From: a virus
Reading direction: 5' to 3' (one strand)
IMG/VR virus record: IMGVR_UViG_3300042890_005336
Span: 19,174-83,173 of that record
DNA length: 64,000 nucleotides
The translations under genes and the position numbers were made by a program. Below, piece by piece: positions 1-10,500 of the stretch. The notes under the pieces were generated by a model. The model was not told the origin of the DNA and did no database searches. It was given only the letters and a program-made list of their open reading frames with translations. The stretch's first letter is position 1; each line of letters starts with the position of its first letter.

Positions 1-2469
1 AGGTGAACCCCCTGATCCTCCATTACCAACCGTGTTATATCCTCCCGAAGGACTTCCGTTTACATGTATGCCACCTGCCCCACTTGGTCCTTCACCATAA
101 ATTCCTGTACCTCCGCCTGGCTGACCCGCTCCATTACCCGCAGGTGGTGATGCAGTATAACCACCACCACCGCCACCACCACCGCCACCTGCACCACTAC
201 CACCATTACCAAACATACCGCCACCTTGACCGCCTGAGCCTGTATAACCTCCTGCACCACCACCACCTGCTGATTGTCTATCGGCTGATAATCCTGGTGA
301 ACCACCTCCATTACCACCACCTGATGTGCCATATGAAGTTGATACAACGTACGATCCACCTTGTGAACCTAATCCGTTAGCAAATCCCCTCACTCCACCA
401 CCTGCACCAGCAGTAGGTATGTTAACAAAGTGACTACACCCACCAGGTGAAGCTGAACCGCCGTTCGTACCGCCTCCCCCCACAACAACAGTATAGGAAG
501 AATTTGCTGTAACAGGATATCCATTTAACCATACAAGTCCACCCCCGCCTCCGCCACCACCTCTTCTTAATCCAACACACAGTCTTCCATTACCACCTCC
601 ACCCCCACCTATGGCAACTACACTTATGTTAGATACCCCTACAGGCGCAACCCATGAATAGGTACCAGGTGTTGTATATGTTGCATCATCGTAATTCGGA
701 GCACCTGCGGTTACGGTATTACTATTAGCTGAAATTGGACTATTTCCTATGACATTAGTTGCATATACAGTGAAAGTATATGCTTGACCTGTAATAAATC
801 CTGAAGAAATTACAATATTTCCACTACTTGCTTGACTTACAGAGGCAGTCAAATTATCAGGATAACTAACTGCAGTATGTGATGTGATTGGAGGTCCACC
901 ATTTGATGGTGCAGTAAATGGTATAGTTGCTACGTTTGCTGAAAAAGATGCTGTTCCTATAGTTGGCTGCGATGGAACCGTTCCAGGTATTGCACTATTT
1001 GATGCGGCACTATTTGGTGAATTACCTACACTATTTGTTGCATATACCACAAAAGTATAGCTTGTTCCTTGAGTAAGACCTGTTACAGTAATTGTTCCAC
1101 TACTTGCTTGTGACACTGTTCCTGTTATTGACCCAGGCGTACTTACCGCTGTATAACTTGTTATTGCATTACCACCGTTACTTGACGATGCTGTATAGGT
1201 CACAGTTGCAGTTGTCGTATTAATTGGGGTTGCAGTGCCAATTGTTGGAGCAGTTGGTACCACTGCAGGTATAATAGAATTACTTGCTGCACTATTTGGC
1301 GAATCACCTACGCTATTTGTTGCTTTTACTACAAATGTATAGGAGGTTCCTGCTGTTAATCCACTTACACGTATAGTTCCACTGCTTGCTTGTGATATAG
1401 TTCCTGTAATAGAGCCAGGAGTGCTTGTCGCTGTATAACTTGTTATTGCATTGCCACCATCACTTGACGATGCTGTATATGTAACATCAATTTGTGTATT
1501 ACTTCCGCTTACACGTGATGCTGTTCCAATTGTTGGAGCAGTTGGTACTACTGCAGGTGCGATTGAGTTACTTGCTGCACTATTAGGCGAATCGCCTACT
1601 GAATTAGTTGCTTTTACAATAAAAGTATAACTTGTTCCTTGTGTCAATCCACTTACACGTATTGTTCCACTGCTTGCTTGTGATATAGTTCCCGTAATTG
1701 ATCCAGGTGTACTTGTGGCTGTATAACTTGTTATTGCATTACCACCATTACTTGATGAAGCCGTATATGGCACATCAATTTGAGTGCCACTTCCACTTAC
1801 ACGTATTGCTGTACCAATTGTTGGAGCAGTTGGTACTATAGCAGGTGATATAGAATTACTTGCTGCACTATTTGGTGAATCACCTATCGCATTTGTTGCT
1901 TTTACTACAAATGTATAATTTGTACCTGATGTAAGCCCACTTACACGAATCGTTCCACTACTAGCTTGTGATATAGTTCCCGTTATTGAGTCAGGTGTAC
2001 TCGTAGCCGTATAACTTGTTATAGGAAGACCACCATTGTCAACAGGTGCAGTGTAAGTAATATCAAGTTGAGTGTTACTTCCACTAACACGTGAAGCAGT
2101 GCCAATTGTTGGTGCACTTGGTACGACTGCAGGTATAATAGAATTACTAGCAGCACTATTTGCTGAATTACCTATACTACTTGTTGCATATACAACAAAT
2201 GTATAACTTGTCCCTTGTGTTAGTCCACTAACACGAATAGTTCCACTACTTGCTTGTGATATAGAACCTGTAATATTATCAGGTGTACTTACTGCTGTAT
2301 AACTTGTAATAGGTAACCCACCATTACTTGATGATGCAGTATAAGTGATATCAATTTGACTATTACTACCACTTACACGTGATGCTGTTCCAATAGTTGG
2401 TTCAGATGGAAGATAAAAAACTTCCATCTGCACAGCACCAATAGTTACGTTATTAAATGTTATACCCAT
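1..2469 (-). CDS. Tail-fibre/adhesin with six FN3 domains and a Gly-rich end (partial)
   Basis: Reading from the ATG at 2469 gives 823 codons without a stop before the window edge, so the C-terminus is missing. After about 20 residues there are six tandem fibronectin type III-like domains of about 95 residues, each opening with P(S/T)xPTIGTA and carrying ITSYTA and GTIRVSGL blocks. They end near residue 590. Next comes a segment beginning TPGTYSWVAPVGV that leads into long glycine runs, the layout of Gly-rich phage fibre tips. The role is probably host recognition at the distal end of a fibre, inferred from architecture. It is the last gene of the left fibre block, 26 bp after the 150-residue gene, and has no clear Shine-Dalgarno or promoter of its own, so it is probably co-transcribed. 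Confidence 0.8.
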   Translation of the reverse strand, partial: MGITFNNVTIGAVQMEVFYLPSEPTIGTASRVSGSNSQIDITYTASSSNGGLPITSYTAVSTPDNITGSISQASSGTIRVSGLTQGTSYTFVVYATSSIGNSANSAASNSIIPAVVPSAPTIGTASRVSGSNTQLDITYTAPVDNGGLPITSYTATSTPDSITGTISQASSGTIRVSGLTSGTNYTFVVKATNAIGDSPNSAASNSISPAIVPTAPTIGTAIRVSGSGTQIDVPYTASSSNGGNAITSYTATSTPGSITGTISQASSGTIRVSGLTQGTSYTFIVKATNSVGDSPNSAASNSIAPAVVPTAPTIGTASRVSGSNTQIDVTYTASSSDGGNAITSYTATSTPGSITGTISQASSGTIRVSGLTAGTSYTFVVKATNSVGDSPNSAASNSIIPAVVPTAPTIGTATPINTTTATVTYTASSSNGGNAITSYTAVSTPGSITGTVSQASSGTITVTGLTQGTSYTFVVYATNSVGNSPNSAASNSAIPGTVPSQPTIGTASFSANVATIPFTAPSNGGPPITSHTAVSYPDNLTASVSQASSGNIVISSGFITGQAYTFTVYATNVIGNSPISANSNTVTAGAPNYDDATYTTPGTYSWVAPVGVSNISVVAIGGGGGGNGRLCVGLRRGGGGGGGGLVWLNGYPVTANSSYTVVVGGGGTNGGSASPGGCSHFVNIPTAGAGGGVRGFANGLGSQGGSYVVSTSYGTSGGGNGGGSPGLSADRQSAGGGGAGGYTGSGGQGGGMFGNGGSGAGGGGGGGGGGYTASPPAGNGAGQPGGGTGIYGEGPSGAGGIHVNGSPSGGYNTVGNGGSGGSP
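700..2410 (-). repeat. Six tandem ~288-bp FN3-coding repeats
   Basis: The phrase encoding PTIGTA recurs near 2400, 2110, 1822, 1535, 1248 and 965, a spacing of about 285-288 bp. Copies two to five are very similar at the DNA level; the first and last are more divergent. The repeats are in frame, so unequal recombination would change the number of FN3 domains without breaking the gene. Confidence 0.85.
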
Positions 2470-2495
2470 AATAGATTTTAGATATTAAAAATTTT

Positions 2496-2948
2496 TTATG
2501 GATTTTGATTTTGCATTGAAGGTAATAAATATTCTGCTTCAGAACGATGAACCCACTTCTGCAATGATTCATCCCACAAATATATCTCACCATCTGTAGG
2601 ATAAGGAATAGGTGGATCAAAAGAACATGTTGCTTCGTTGAATGTCCATGATTGATAGTTAGGAGCAATAGCAAATTGAGCTTTAATAAAATTTTGTTTA
2701 TCGATTTTTTCTTGTTCAGTAAATTGTCTTATATCCCATACGTCTTTAACGATACCATCTACCCATTGATATGATAATCCTGTAATTTCTTCATAAGGAC
2801 CTTCTGTAGGGCGAGCCACACGTTCAAAACGTGCAAATTCAGGTGGTAAATTGTTTACATCAACATTTGGAAATGCACTAACAAAATTGTCTAATAAAAT
2901 TGGGTGTTCGTATGGTTGCCCATCTCTGATTTGAATAATTAAATTCAT
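2496..2948 (-). CDS. Small Trp/Tyr-rich fibre-associated protein of unknown function
   Basis: A 150-residue protein with a strong Shine-Dalgarno (AAGGAG, 7 nt before the ATG) and a late box GATAAATA 30 bp upstream. It begins MNLIIQIRDGQPYEHPIL and has a C-terminal stretch GEIYLWDESLQKWV. The sequence is soluble, mildly acidic and shows no membrane segment. It lies between the 1495-residue fibre and the FN3 fibre. From memory, similar short proteins accompany fibre genes in aquatic T4-like phages. The Trp-rich C-terminus and the position would suit a fibre assembly chaperone or a fibre-tip subunit, but no motif decides between them. Confidence 0.7.
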   Translation of the reverse strand: MNLIIQIRDGQPYEHPILLDNFVSAFPNVDVNNLPPEFARFERVARPTEGPYEEITGLSYQWVDGIVKDVWDIRQFTEQEKIDKQNFIKAQFAIAPNYQSWTFNEATCSFDPPIPYPTDGEIYLWDESLQKWVHRSEAEYLLPSMQNQNP

Positions 2949-2977
2949 ACTAACTCCTTAAGTTTAAATTTATATCG

Positions 2978-2985
2978 TATTTATC
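2978..2985 (-). promoter_or_regulatory. T4-type late promoter box GATAAATA
   Basis: GATAAATA on the minus strand, 30 bp before the ATG at 2948, matches the gp55-dependent late -10 consensus TATAAATA in seven of eight positions. No -35 element is expected for this class. Confidence 0.6.
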
Positions 2986-3068
2986 TTAATAATTTATTAA
3001 TTAAAAACGATTGTCAGTGTAGATTTAGGGTGTTTCTCAATAAACGTATATACTTAATAACAAAATTT

Positions 3069-6000
3069 TTATGAATTTACACCTTTGATTACAGCAAATT
3101 GAAGCACAGGAGCTTCTGTTGTAGTCCCACCTGTTGTGTAAAAAGTAATATCAAAACTACTCGCCGCAACATTAGTAACAAAAGTTAAATATTTGTCAGT
3201 TCCCGATTTTTGATTTACAATAACTACATCAGTAGCAGCAACGGTATTATTAGTAACAGTAAATGTATTTGGAGTGGTTGATCCTGCAGCAGAAAATAAA
3301 GTAATTGCTCCTGTAATTTTATTTAATGTGACCCCGTTAGCTCTTGAAGTAATTTGACCTATTGTTCCACCTGCACCTGTTACGTATCCAATTTGACTAG
3401 TAGCATTAAATATGTTCGCACTAATTACATTAGCACCGCTAATATTTCCACCTGATCCTGCCCCTGTCACAAGATTTGATGCAGTTAATGTACCTGAAAC
3501 ATTAACACCTGTGCCTGTAACTACAACCACATTAGCATTACCTGCTGCACTTAAATTAATATTTCCATTAGCCGCAGGTATTGATACATTACTATTGCCA
3601 TTGCTGATACTACTTGTGCTAATTGTTGTCCAACTTAAATTACCACTGCCATTTGTTGTTAAAATTTGACCATTACTACCGCCTGTAATAATGACATTAC
3701 CAACTGCACCAAGATTTGATATTCCTGCTACACTTATACCCGCACCTGAAACAACTAATACATTAGCATTACCTGCTGCACTTAAATTAATATTTCCATT
3801 AGCCGCAGGTATTGATACATTACTATTGCCATTACTAATACTACTTGTGCTAATTGTTGTCCAACTTAAATTACCGCTACCATTGGTGCTAAGTACTTGA
3901 CCATCACTGCCCCCTGTGATAATGACATTACCTACAGCACCAAGGTTTGATACCCCTGCTACACTTATACCCGCACCTGAAACAACTAATACGTTAGCAT
4001 TACCTGCTGAACTAATATTAACGTTGCCATTGGCTGCAGGTATTGATACGTTACTATTGCCATTACTAATACTACTTGTGCTAATTGTTGTCCAACTTAA
4101 ATTACCGCTACCATTGGTGCTAAGTACTTGACCATTACTACCACCTGTAATAATAACATTACCTACTGCACCAAGATTTGATACACCTGCTACATTCAGT
4201 GTAATCGCAACATTCATCGTATTAGCACTAATTATATTAGCACCGCTAATATTTCCACCTGATCCTGCACCTGTCACTAGATTTGATGCAGTTAATGTAC
4301 CTGCGACATTAACGCCTGTACCTGATACAACAACCACGTTGGCATTGCCTGATGCACTTAAATTAATATTTCCATCTGCAGTAGGTATCGATACGTTACT
4401 ATTGCCATTATTAATACTTGATGAACTAAATGATACCCAGCTTAAATTTCCGCTGCCATTTGTACTAAGAACTTGACCATTACTGCCACCTGTAATAATT
4501 ACATTGCCTACTGCACCAAGATTTGATACACCTGCCACATTTAACGCAGTTGCTGCATTTACTGTATTGGCACTGAGAACATTTACCCCTGAAACATTAC
4601 CGCCTGTTCCACCACCTGCTACAATACTTAATGCAGTTAATGTACCTGAGACATTTACACCTGTACCTGTTACAACAACAACATTAGCGTTACCTGCTGA
4701 ACTAATATTAACGTTCCCATTAGCAGCAGGTATAGACACATTACTATTGCCATTACTAATACTTGATGAACTAATTGATACCCAACTTAAATTTCCACTT
4801 CCATTTGTGCTTAATACCTGTCCATTACTACCACCTGTAATAATGACATTGCCTACTGAACCAAGGTTTGATACACCCGTGGCTATAAGTCCTGTAGTGC
4901 CAATATTACCTACATTTGCGTTACCTGAAACATTTAATGTTCCTGTAACATTTGTTCCTGTGCCAGTTATTACAACTACATTAGCGTTTCCTTCCGCACT
5001 TAAATTAATATTTCCATTAGCAGCAGGTATAGACACATTACTATTGCCATTACTAATACTTGATGAACTAATTGATACCCAACTTAAGTTTCCACTACCA
5101 TTGGTGCTTAGAACTTGACCATTACTACCACCTGTAATAATGACATTGCCTACTGAACCAAGGTTTGATACACCTGCTATATTCAGTGTAGTAGAAACAT
5201 TCAATGTATTAGCACTAATTACATTTGCACCACTAATATTTCCACCTGATCCTGCCCCTGCAGTTATTCCTGAAGTAGTAACAACTATTACATTTGCAGT
5301 ACCCCCAACTGACATAGTAATATTTCCATTTGCAGCAGGTATGCTGACATTGCTATTGCCATTACTAATACTACTTGTGTTAATTGTTGTCCAACTTAAA
5401 TTACCACTACCATTTGTACTGAGTACTTGACCGTTACTGCCCCCCGTAATAATTACATTACCCACTGCACCAAGATTTGATACTCCTGATACACTTAAAG
5501 AACCTACTGCCAACGGAGCTAAAGTTGCATTAGCAAAGTCAATAATAGTATTTGGTTGTACAGCTAAATCTGTAAATAATTTCCATGTACGGTTAGCGTC
5601 ACTAGCATCTCGTGCAAATCCTGTGAATTTTTCAGCACCATCATTATATTCGCCAACAAATCCTAAATCTACAGTATCACCTGAATTATTAGCACCAATA
5701 AATATCAACGGATCGCCAACAACTAAATCAGTTACATTAGAATAATTTAAATTACCACTAATAGTCATATTACCTGTTATTGATACATTTCCTGTTATAT
5801 TGGCACCACCTGCTGATATTGTAAATCCATTACCTACAACTATATTACCTGTTGTTGTTAAATTTGATAATATTCCAATACTTGTTATATTTGGTTGAGA
5901 AGCAGTAGTCAATGTGCCTGTTAAATAATTAGCTGTTACCGTATTGCCTAAGTTAGCATTAGATGCAGTAATCGTACCTGCAATATTTGCACCAATTCCT

Positions 6001-7556
6001 GTAACAACTAATATGTTAGAATTACCCGCTACGCTAATATTAACATTACCATTAGCTGCAGGTATATTTACATTACTATTACCATTTGAAACACTTGTTC
6101 CACTTGGCAAACCCGTTAATTGACTACCATTACCTAAGAAATATGAAGCAGTTACGTTTGCACTGAAATTACCTGTATTAGCACTAACTACATTAGCACC
6201 GCTAATATTTCCACCTGATCCTGCTCCCGCAGTTATTCCTGAAGTAGTAACAACTATGACATTTGCAGTACCCCCTACTGACATAGTAATATTACCGTTA
6301 GCAGCAGGTATGCTGACATTACTGTTGCCATTGCTAATACCACTTGCACTTAAGGTAACCCAACTTAAGTTTCCACTACCATTAGTGGATAAAAATTGTC
6401 CATTACTTCCACCTGTAATAATTACGTTAGCATTAGAGCCAAGATTAGATACACCTGCTACATTTAAAGCTACCGCAGCATTAACAGTATTGGCACTGAG
6501 AACATTAACCCCTGTAATATTACCGCCTGAACCCCCGCCTGTAACAATACTTGTTGCATTTAACGTACCTGTAACATTTACACCATTGCCTGTAACAACA
6601 ACTACATTGGCATTACCCGCTGAACTAATGTTTACATTACCATTTGCAGCAGGTATAGACACATTACTATTACCATTACTAATACTTGAGGAACTAAATG
6701 ATACCCAACTTAAATTTCCACTTCCATTTGTACTAAGAACTTGACCATTACTGCCACCTGTAATAATTACGTTGCCAACAGGTCCTAAGTTCGATACGCC
6801 TGTAGCTATAAGTCCTGTAGTACCAATATTTCCTACATTTGCGTTACCTGAAACATTTAATGTTCCTGTAACATTAGCACCCGTACCTGTTACAACAACA
6901 ATATTAGCATTACCTGCTGAACTAATATTAACGTTGCCATTGGCTGCAGGTATTGATACGTTACTATTGCCATTACTAATACTTGATGAACTAATTGATA
7001 CCCAACTTAAATTTCCACTTCCATTTGTACTAAGAACTTGACCATCACTGCCCCCCGTAATAATTACATTACCCACCGCACCAAGATTTGATACACCTGC
7101 TACATTCAGTGTAGTAGCAACATTCATCGTATTAGCACTAATTATATTAGCACCTGTAATATTTCCACCTGATCCTGCACCTGCTACAATATTTGTTGCA
7201 TTTAACGTACCTGCGACATTAACGCCTGTACCTGTTACAACAACAACATTGGCATTACCTGCTGAACTAATATTAACGTTCCCATTAGCCGCAGGTATTG
7301 ATACGTTACTATTACCATTGCTAATACTTGATGAACTAATTGATACCCAACTTAAGTTTCCACTGCCATTTGTGCTAAGTACCTGTCCATTACTACCACC
7401 CGTTATTATAACGTTTGCGTTTGACCCTAAGTTTGCAGTGCTATTTACAACAAGATTACCAAAATATGTATGTGCTTGAACATTACTATTACTAGCAGTA
7501 AGTATAATGTTACCTGTTGTTAATCCGTTCTTTACGTTAAAATTTTTTATTGGCAC
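3069..7556 (-). CDS. Giant repetitive tail-fibre/adhesin, 1495 residues
   Basis: The protein is mostly Asn/Gly/Ser/Val/Thr repeats. The core cassette NVIITGGSNGQVLSTNGSG followed by NLSW occurs eleven times, each followed by an ISNGNSNVSIPAANGN block, as in long beta-structured trimeric fibres. A non-repeat module near 5500-5745, starting VGDPLIFIGANN, recurs in two other fibres. The last ~100 residues (from GAGGTIGQITSRANG) are unique and probably form the distal tip. The start is GTG at 7556 with AGGGA ten bases upstream; the nearby ATG is in another frame and stops at once. It lies 33 bp after the 1617-residue paralogue. The role, virion-attached receptor binding or decoration, is inferred from composition and C-terminal variation. 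Confidence 0.8.
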   Translation of the reverse strand: MPIKNFNVKNGLTTGNIILTASNSNVQAHTYFGNLVVNSTANLGSNANVIITGGSNGQVLSTNGSGNLSWVSISSSSISNGNSNVSIPAANGNVNISSAGNANVVVVTGTGVNVAGTLNATNIVAGAGSGGNITGANIISANTMNVATTLNVAGVSNLGAVGNVIITGGSDGQVLSTNGSGNLSWVSISSSSISNGNSNVSIPAANGNVNISSAGNANIVVVTGTGANVTGTLNVSGNANVGNIGTTGLIATGVSNLGPVGNVIITGGSNGQVLSTNGSGNLSWVSFSSSSISNGNSNVSIPAANGNVNISSAGNANVVVVTGNGVNVTGTLNATSIVTGGGSGGNITGVNVLSANTVNAAVALNVAGVSNLGSNANVIITGGSNGQFLSTNGSGNLSWVTLSASGISNGNSNVSIPAANGNITMSVGGTANVIVVTTSGITAGAGSGGNISGANVVSANTGNFSANVTASYFLGNGSQLTGLPSGTSVSNGNSNVNIPAANGNVNISVAGNSNILVVTGIGANIAGTITASNANLGNTVTANYLTGTLTTASQPNITSIGILSNLTTTGNIVVGNGFTISAGGANITGNVSITGNMTISGNLNYSNVTDLVVGDPLIFIGANNSGDTVDLGFVGEYNDGAEKFTGFARDASDANRTWKLFTDLAVQPNTIIDFANATLAPLAVGSLSVSGVSNLGAVGNVIITGGSNGQVLSTNGSGNLSWTTINTSSISNGNSNVSIPAANGNITMSVGGTANVIVVTTSGITAGAGSGGNISGANVISANTLNVSTTLNIAGVSNLGSVGNVIITGGSNGQVLSTNGSGNLSWVSISSSSISNGNSNVSIPAANGNINLSAEGNANVVVITGTGTNVTGTLNVSGNANVGNIGTTGLIATGVSNLGSVGNVIITGGSNGQVLSTNGSGNLSWVSISSSSISNGNSNVSIPAANGNVNISSAGNANVVVVTGTGVNVSGTLTALSIVAGGGTGGNVSGVNVLSANTVNAATALNVAGVSNLGAVGNVIITGGSNGQVLSTNGSGNLSWVSFSSSSINNGNSNVSIPTADGNINLSASGNANVVVVSGTGVNVAGTLTASNLVTGAGSGGNISGANIISANTMNVAITLNVAGVSNLGAVGNVIITGGSNGQVLSTNGSGNLSWTTISTSSISNGNSNVSIPAANGNVNISSAGNANVLVVSGAGISVAGVSNLGAVGNVIITGGSDGQVLSTNGSGNLSWTTISTSSISNGNSNVSIPAANGNINLSAAGNANVLVVSGAGISVAGISNLGAVGNVIITGGSNGQILTTNGSGNLSWTTISTSSISNGNSNVSIPAANGNINLSAAGNANVVVVTGTGVNVSGTLTASNLVTGAGSGGNISGANVISANIFNATSQIGYVTGAGGTIGQITSRANGVTLNKITGAITLFSAAGSTTPNTFTVTNNTVAATDVVIVNQKSGTDKYLTFVTNVAASSFDITFYTTGGTTTEAPVLQFAVIKGVNS
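3560..4190 (-). repeat. Tandem 231-bp fibre cassettes
   Basis: Nearly identical DNA recurs at a spacing of exactly 231 bp (77 codons). For example, the stretch beginning CCATTGGTGC is at 3880 and again at 4111. Three successive cassettes lie here, each with one GGSxGQ-LSTNGSGNLSW core. Longer cassettes with an extra TLTASNxVxGxGSGGN segment fill the rest of the gene. Confidence 0.85.
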
Positions 7557-7589
7557 AGTTCCATATTCCCTGTTGTTATAATTAGTTTA

Positions 7590-10500
7590 TTACGGACTTA
7601 AATAAGTCGCTACAACTTGTACTTTAGCATTTGCACTAGATGATGTTGCATATAAAGTAACGTTACCTGTTGTACCATTTACATTACTTGTTAAATCAAC
7701 AATATCCGAAGATGAATTACTGCAAACACTTCCATAAATTGTAACAAACGAATTTGTTCCATCATGAACTAAAAGTGTTTCAACTGATTGATATCCGTCA
7801 TCACCTGAAGCACTTATAATATATTTAGCGGATCTGTAGGTTACAGGGTTGAACTGATCAATAGTGGTATTTGTAGTAACTGCAACGTTAGAGCGACCTG
7901 CACTAAAGCTATTGGCACCTAGTATATTAACACCTGTAATATTACCACCTGAACCACCGCCCGTTACAATACTTGTAGCATTTAAAACACCTGTAACATT
8001 AACACCTGTGCCTGAAACCACAACTACATTAGCATTACCCGCTGAACTAATGTTTACATTACCATTTGCAGCAGGTATAGACACATTACTATTACCATTA
8101 CTAATACTTGAGGAACTAAATGATACCCAACTTAAATTTCCACTTCCATTTGTACTAAGAACTTGACCATTACTGCCCCCTGTGATAATGACATTACCTA
8201 CAGCACCAAGGTTTGATACCCCTGCTACGTTTAATCCTATAGAAGCATTTACAGTGTTAGCTGATATAACATTAGCACCTGTAAGGTTACCACCTGTTCC
8301 TGCACCTGCAACAAATTGATTTGCAGTTAATGAGCCTGTAACATTTACACCGTTGCCTGTAACAACAACTACATTAGCATTACCCGCTGAACTAATATTA
8401 ACGTTACCGTTTGCTGCAGGTATACTTACATTACTATTGCCATTACTAATACTTGATGAACTAATTGATACCCAACTTAAATTTCCACTTCCATTTGTAC
8501 TAAGAACTTGACCATTACTACCACCTGTAATAATGACATTACCAACTGCTCCAAGATTGGAAACACCCGCAATCGTAATATTATTTGCTGTTACTAAATT
8601 GCCTAAATTAGCATTTAGCGAAGTTATATTCCCTGAAAAATTACCTGTTCCCGTTGCAATTAAATTACCAACTTTAACAGATGGGTATGTTGCATTAGCC
8701 CAATCTATTGTTGTAGTAGGTTCCGCCACGACACCATCAAAGAATGTCCAAGTATCATTGGCAGCATTTCTTGCAATACCCGTGTGTACATATCCACCTT
8801 GATTATAACTTGCAACTATACCTAAATCATACAAATCACCTGTATTATTTGCACCAACGTAGATTAATGGGTCGCCAACAACAAGATCGGTTACATTACT
8901 ATAGTTTACGTTACCCGTTACATTGAGATTACCCGTTACATTAAGATTACCATTCAGTACACTTAAAGCACCTGTTGTGACTTGTAAACCATTTCCTGCA
9001 GTAACTTGACTAGTGGTTGATATATTTCCTGTAACATTAACGCCTGTACCTGTAACTACGACCACATTAGCATTACCTGCTGAACTAATATTAACGTCCC
9101 CATTTGCAGCAGGTATACTGACATTACTGTTGCCATTGCTGATGCTGCTTGTGCTTACTGATACCCAACTTAGGTTTCCACTACCATTGGTGCTAAGAAC
9201 TTGACCATTACTACCCCCTGTGATAATTACATTACCTACTGCACCAAGATTTGATACACCTGTTACGTTTAACGCAGTTGCTGCATTTACCGTATTTGCA
9301 CTAAGAACATTAACTCCTGAAACATTACCGCCTGTTCCACCCCCTGCTACAATAGTTGAAGCTGTTAAGGTACCTGAAACGTTAACACCTGTTCCTGTAA
9401 CAACAACTACGTTTGCATTACCTGCGGAACTAATATTAACGTTACCATTTGCTGCAGGTATTGATACGTTACTATTGCCATTACTAATACTACTTGTGCT
9501 AATTGTTGACCAACTTAAATTACCACTACCATTGGTTGTTAATACTTGACCGTTACTACCACCTGTTATTAGTACATTGCTATTAGGTCCAAGATTTGTA
9601 ACACCTGCAATAACTAAACCTGAAAGTGTTCCAATTGATGTAATATTTGGCTGAGCAGCAGTGGTTAAAGTGCCTGATACTAGGTTTGCAATAACATTAC
9701 CATTAATGTTTAAATTACCTACAATGTTCGCACCAACCCCTGTCACCACTAATACGTTAGCATTACCTTCTGCACTTACATTGACATTACCATTAGCAGT
9801 TGGTATTGAGACATTACTATTGCCATTACTGATACTACTTGTATTAATTGAAGACCAACTTAAGTTTCCACTGCCATTAGTAGATAAGAATTGTCCACTA
9901 CTTCCACCTGTAATGATTACATTACCATTAGAGCCAAGATTGGACACACCTGCTACATTTAAAGCTACCGCAGCATTAACTGTATTAGCACTAAGAACAT
10001 TTACCCCGGTAATGTTACCGCCTGAGCCTCCACCTGTAACAATACTCGTCGCATTTAGTGTACCTGTAACATTTACACCATTGCCTGTAACAACAACTAC
10101 ATTGGCATTACCCGCTGAGCTAATGTTTACATTTCCATTAGCCGCAGGTATTGATACGTTACTATTGCCATTACTGATACTTGATGAACTAATTGATACC
10201 CAACTTAAGTTTCCACTACCATTTGTTGTTAGTACCTGACCGTTACTTCCACCTGTAATAATAACGTTGCCAACAGGTCCCAAATTTGATACACCTGTGA
10301 CATTAAATGAAGTAGCAACATTTACAGTATTTGAGCTTATTAAATTAGCCCCTGTAATTTCCCCACCGTTACCGTTCCCTGTAATCAAATTTCCTACAGT
10401 TACGTTACCTGTAAAATTACCTGAACCTGCAACATTAATGCCTGTGCCTGTTATAACGACTACATTAGCGTTACCTATTGCACTAATGTTTACATTACCA

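Noticed and set aside
3-380. Plus-strand His/Leu-rich ORF of 125 codons
   Set aside because: It is the complement of the Gly-rich end of the FN3 fibre, whose minus-strand frame is open throughout.
2453-2674. Minus-strand ORF of 73 codons overlapping the 150-residue gene
   Set aside because: It overlaps a gene with a strong Shine-Dalgarno and promoter and has no translation signals of its own.
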